From Mansonella perstans (lineage: Eukaryota; Nematoda; Chromadorea; Rhabditida; Onchocercidae): DNA of 17,546 nucleotides. The notes under the pieces are model-generated. The model searched no databases. It was given only the letters and a program-made list of their open reading frames with translations, and had not been told where the DNA came from. This document shows positions 16,326 to 17,546 of the stretch, piece after piece. The number at the start of each line of letters is the position of its first letter. The stretch's first letter is position 1. The stretch spans positions 1-17,546 of the forward strand of contig JBAMDO010000565.1 of assembly GCA_037074765.1 (NCBI GenBank), in the 5' to 3' direction. The position numbers and the translations under genes were made by a program.

Positions 16326-16510
16326 GAATGTGCTTTGCATGAAACACACCGGATTCCTCCTAAACACGAATCAATCCATGCAGAATAAAACGTGCTGTTT
16401 TAAATGATAACGACAGTATTTTATCTAAAACACGAATCAATGTATATAGATTTAAACATGCTGTTGTAAGTGATATACACAGAACTTCTTCTGAAGACGG
16501 TCGAATTATA
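16326..16510 (+). repeat. Degenerate 64-bp minisatellite, block 3
   Basis: Three weak units are present: TGCTTTGCATGAAACACACC near 16331, CGTGCTGTTTTAAATGATAA near 16390, and CATGCTGTTGTAAGTGATA near 16456. Each is followed by an ATTC/TTATC..AAACACGAATCAATG or TTCTTCTGAAGACG segment. The family resemblance to the block at 3600-3942 is clear, but the sequence is more diverged. Confidence 0.65.
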
Positions 16511-16519
16511 CAGACTTAA

Positions 16520-17110
16520 ATGTGCCTTACTTTGGAACAAGAACAATTACTGTCGAATGTTATTGAAAAGGTGACAACAAATATGTTATATCGCGGTCCC
16601 ACCACACTACCTGACTTAGCAGGTGTTTTACTTCGATTCAGAATGATGAAAGATGTTATAACAGCAGATATAGAAAAAGCTTTTTTGCAATTGGAACTGC
16701 ATCCATCCGAAAGGAACTGCACTCGATTCTTGTGGTTAAAGGATATTCAAGCAGAAATCACCAAGGAAAATGTAGAGTATTATCGTTTTCAGAGAGTTCC
16801 ATTTGGTATAATATCGTCCCCGTTTTTGCTTTCAGCTACACTCAATTATCATCTAGAAAATTACGGAAGCAAAACTGCTTTAGAAGTCAAGAAAAACCTC
16901 TATGTCGATAATGTTTATTACCTGCAAATGGAACCGAAGAAGCACTCGAAATTTACAATGAAATGAAGGATATCTTTAAGAATGTCTCAATGAATATAAG
17001 AGAATTCTTTTCAAATGACAGCAATTTCAATGAACTCATTCCTGAAGACGACAGAGCTGAGGTAAGTCAAATTAAAAAGATCCTTGGTATTAATTGGAAC
17101 CCAGTCAGTG
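16520..17110 (+). pseudogene. Pao reverse transcriptase fragment, copy E
   Basis: From about 16575 the plus strand reads MLYRGPTTLPDLAGVLLRFR, then motif A in VITADIEKAFLQLELHPSER (first catalytic Asp, about 16666), NCTRFLWLKD, motif B in YRFQRVPFGIISSPFLLSAT (about 16780-16840), and motif [10 protein letters not shown] (about 16895-16920). A one-base frameshift between motif C and about 16930 moves the reading into the frame that continues [14 protein letters not shown]. The part before MLYRGP, including the fingers N-terminus, is missing or unrecognisable, so the ATG at 16520 is not a genuine start. RT copies element RNA into DNA inside particles. This copy retains exactly the motif A region that copy D has lost. 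Confidence 0.87.
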
Positions 17111-17546
17111 ATTCCATTGAAATAATTCTAAAACCATGGGAGAACCAAACTCTAACAAAAAGAACAATCCTACAGTTCATTGCCTTGCAATATGATCCTT
17201 TAGGATTTTTAGTTCCATTAATGTTATTATTCAAACTCTTCCTACAAAATCTATGGAAAAGAAAGTTATCCTGGGATCAGTCACTCGAGGATGACGACAT
17301 TGAAACATGGGAAAGACGATGGCCAACAAAAGTCAAAGAAATTCCACGCATGGTAATCGATCCTAATCGTTTACAACAATTAGAAATTCATGTGTTTACT
17401 GATGCATCGACTACAGCATATGCTGCAGCAGTCTATGCAAAACAAGATACAAACACATCTTTGATTTTTGCAAAATCTTGAATAGCTCCAGTGAAAGGAA
17501 TCACAATACCTAAACTAGAATTATTAGGTATTTTAATTGGAGTACG
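17111..17546 (+). pseudogene. Pao connection and RNase H fragment, copy E, running off the window
   Basis: The frame continues from RT as [20 protein letters not shown] and [20 protein letters not shown] (about 17140-17260), then [20 protein letters not shown]. RNase H begins [20 protein letters not shown] (about 17380-17440; catalytic Asp in FTDAS) and SLIFAKS. It is stopped by TGA at 17479-17481 where copy D has Arg ([10 protein letters not shown]), then continues in frame as IAPVKG..KLELLGILIGV to the window end (catalytic Glu in KLELL). Apart from the TGA and the frameshift upstream this copy is well preserved. It may extend into integrase and an LTR beyond 17546. Confidence 0.87.

Overview
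The window looks like non-genic, repeat-dominated DNA of a eukaryote. It is AT-rich, has no convincing intact gene, no tRNA or rRNA, and no bacterial-type gene packing. Everything that can be read as protein belongs to BEL/Pao-type LTR retrotransposons: a gag with three zinc knuckles, a DUF1758-like aspartic protease, a Pao reverse transcriptase, an RNase H, an integrase and a DUF5641-like tail. All copies are broken. The type of Pao gag/pol and the base composition suggest an invertebrate, most likely a nematode, but the species cannot be named from this sequence.

Layout, left to right. 1-320: an AT-rich tandem duplication of about 158 bp. 320-766: a degenerate minisatellite of about 64 bp. 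767-2650: copy A (+ strand), a dead gag-protease fragment split by a 622-bp solo LTR (LTR1) with a perfect 5-bp target duplication. 2655-3942: a (TA)n tract and more 64-bp minisatellite, itself split by an 841-bp solo LTR (LTR2), also with a perfect 5-bp duplication. 3943-9656: a larger minus-strand Pao element read right to left: gag (9656-8771), protease and linker (8770-8191), RT with an internal deletion (8190-7662), RNase H (7661-6942), integrase with an internal deletion and C-terminal tail (5797-4679), then its 3' LTR (LTR3, 4589-3943). A plus-strand remnant (gag piece plus LTR4, 5798-6941) lies between the RNase H and the integrase and is flanked by an imperfect 5-bp duplication.

9657-15910: a satellite array of about 100 copies of a 61-bp monomer. 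Nearly every monomer carries the palindrome TGACGTCA, the classic CRE/ATF site. The left 13 or so copies are divergent; the rest (after a single N at 10463) are highly homogeneous, fall into three variant zones, and have gained perfect CTTTCAAT/ATTGAAAG inverted arms around the CRE palindrome. 15911-16325: a very AT-rich shoulder that reuses pieces of the satellite monomer. 16326-16510: more 64-bp minisatellite. 16520-17546: a plus-strand Pao RT-RNase H fragment (copy E) running off the window.

No genes cooperate here in the cellular sense. The history is one of layered insertion, nesting, deletion and tandem amplification. The most interesting parts are the CRE-bearing palindromic satellite, the stack of LTR insertions with readable target-site duplications, and two inverted gag-protease copies that share the same disabling mutations.
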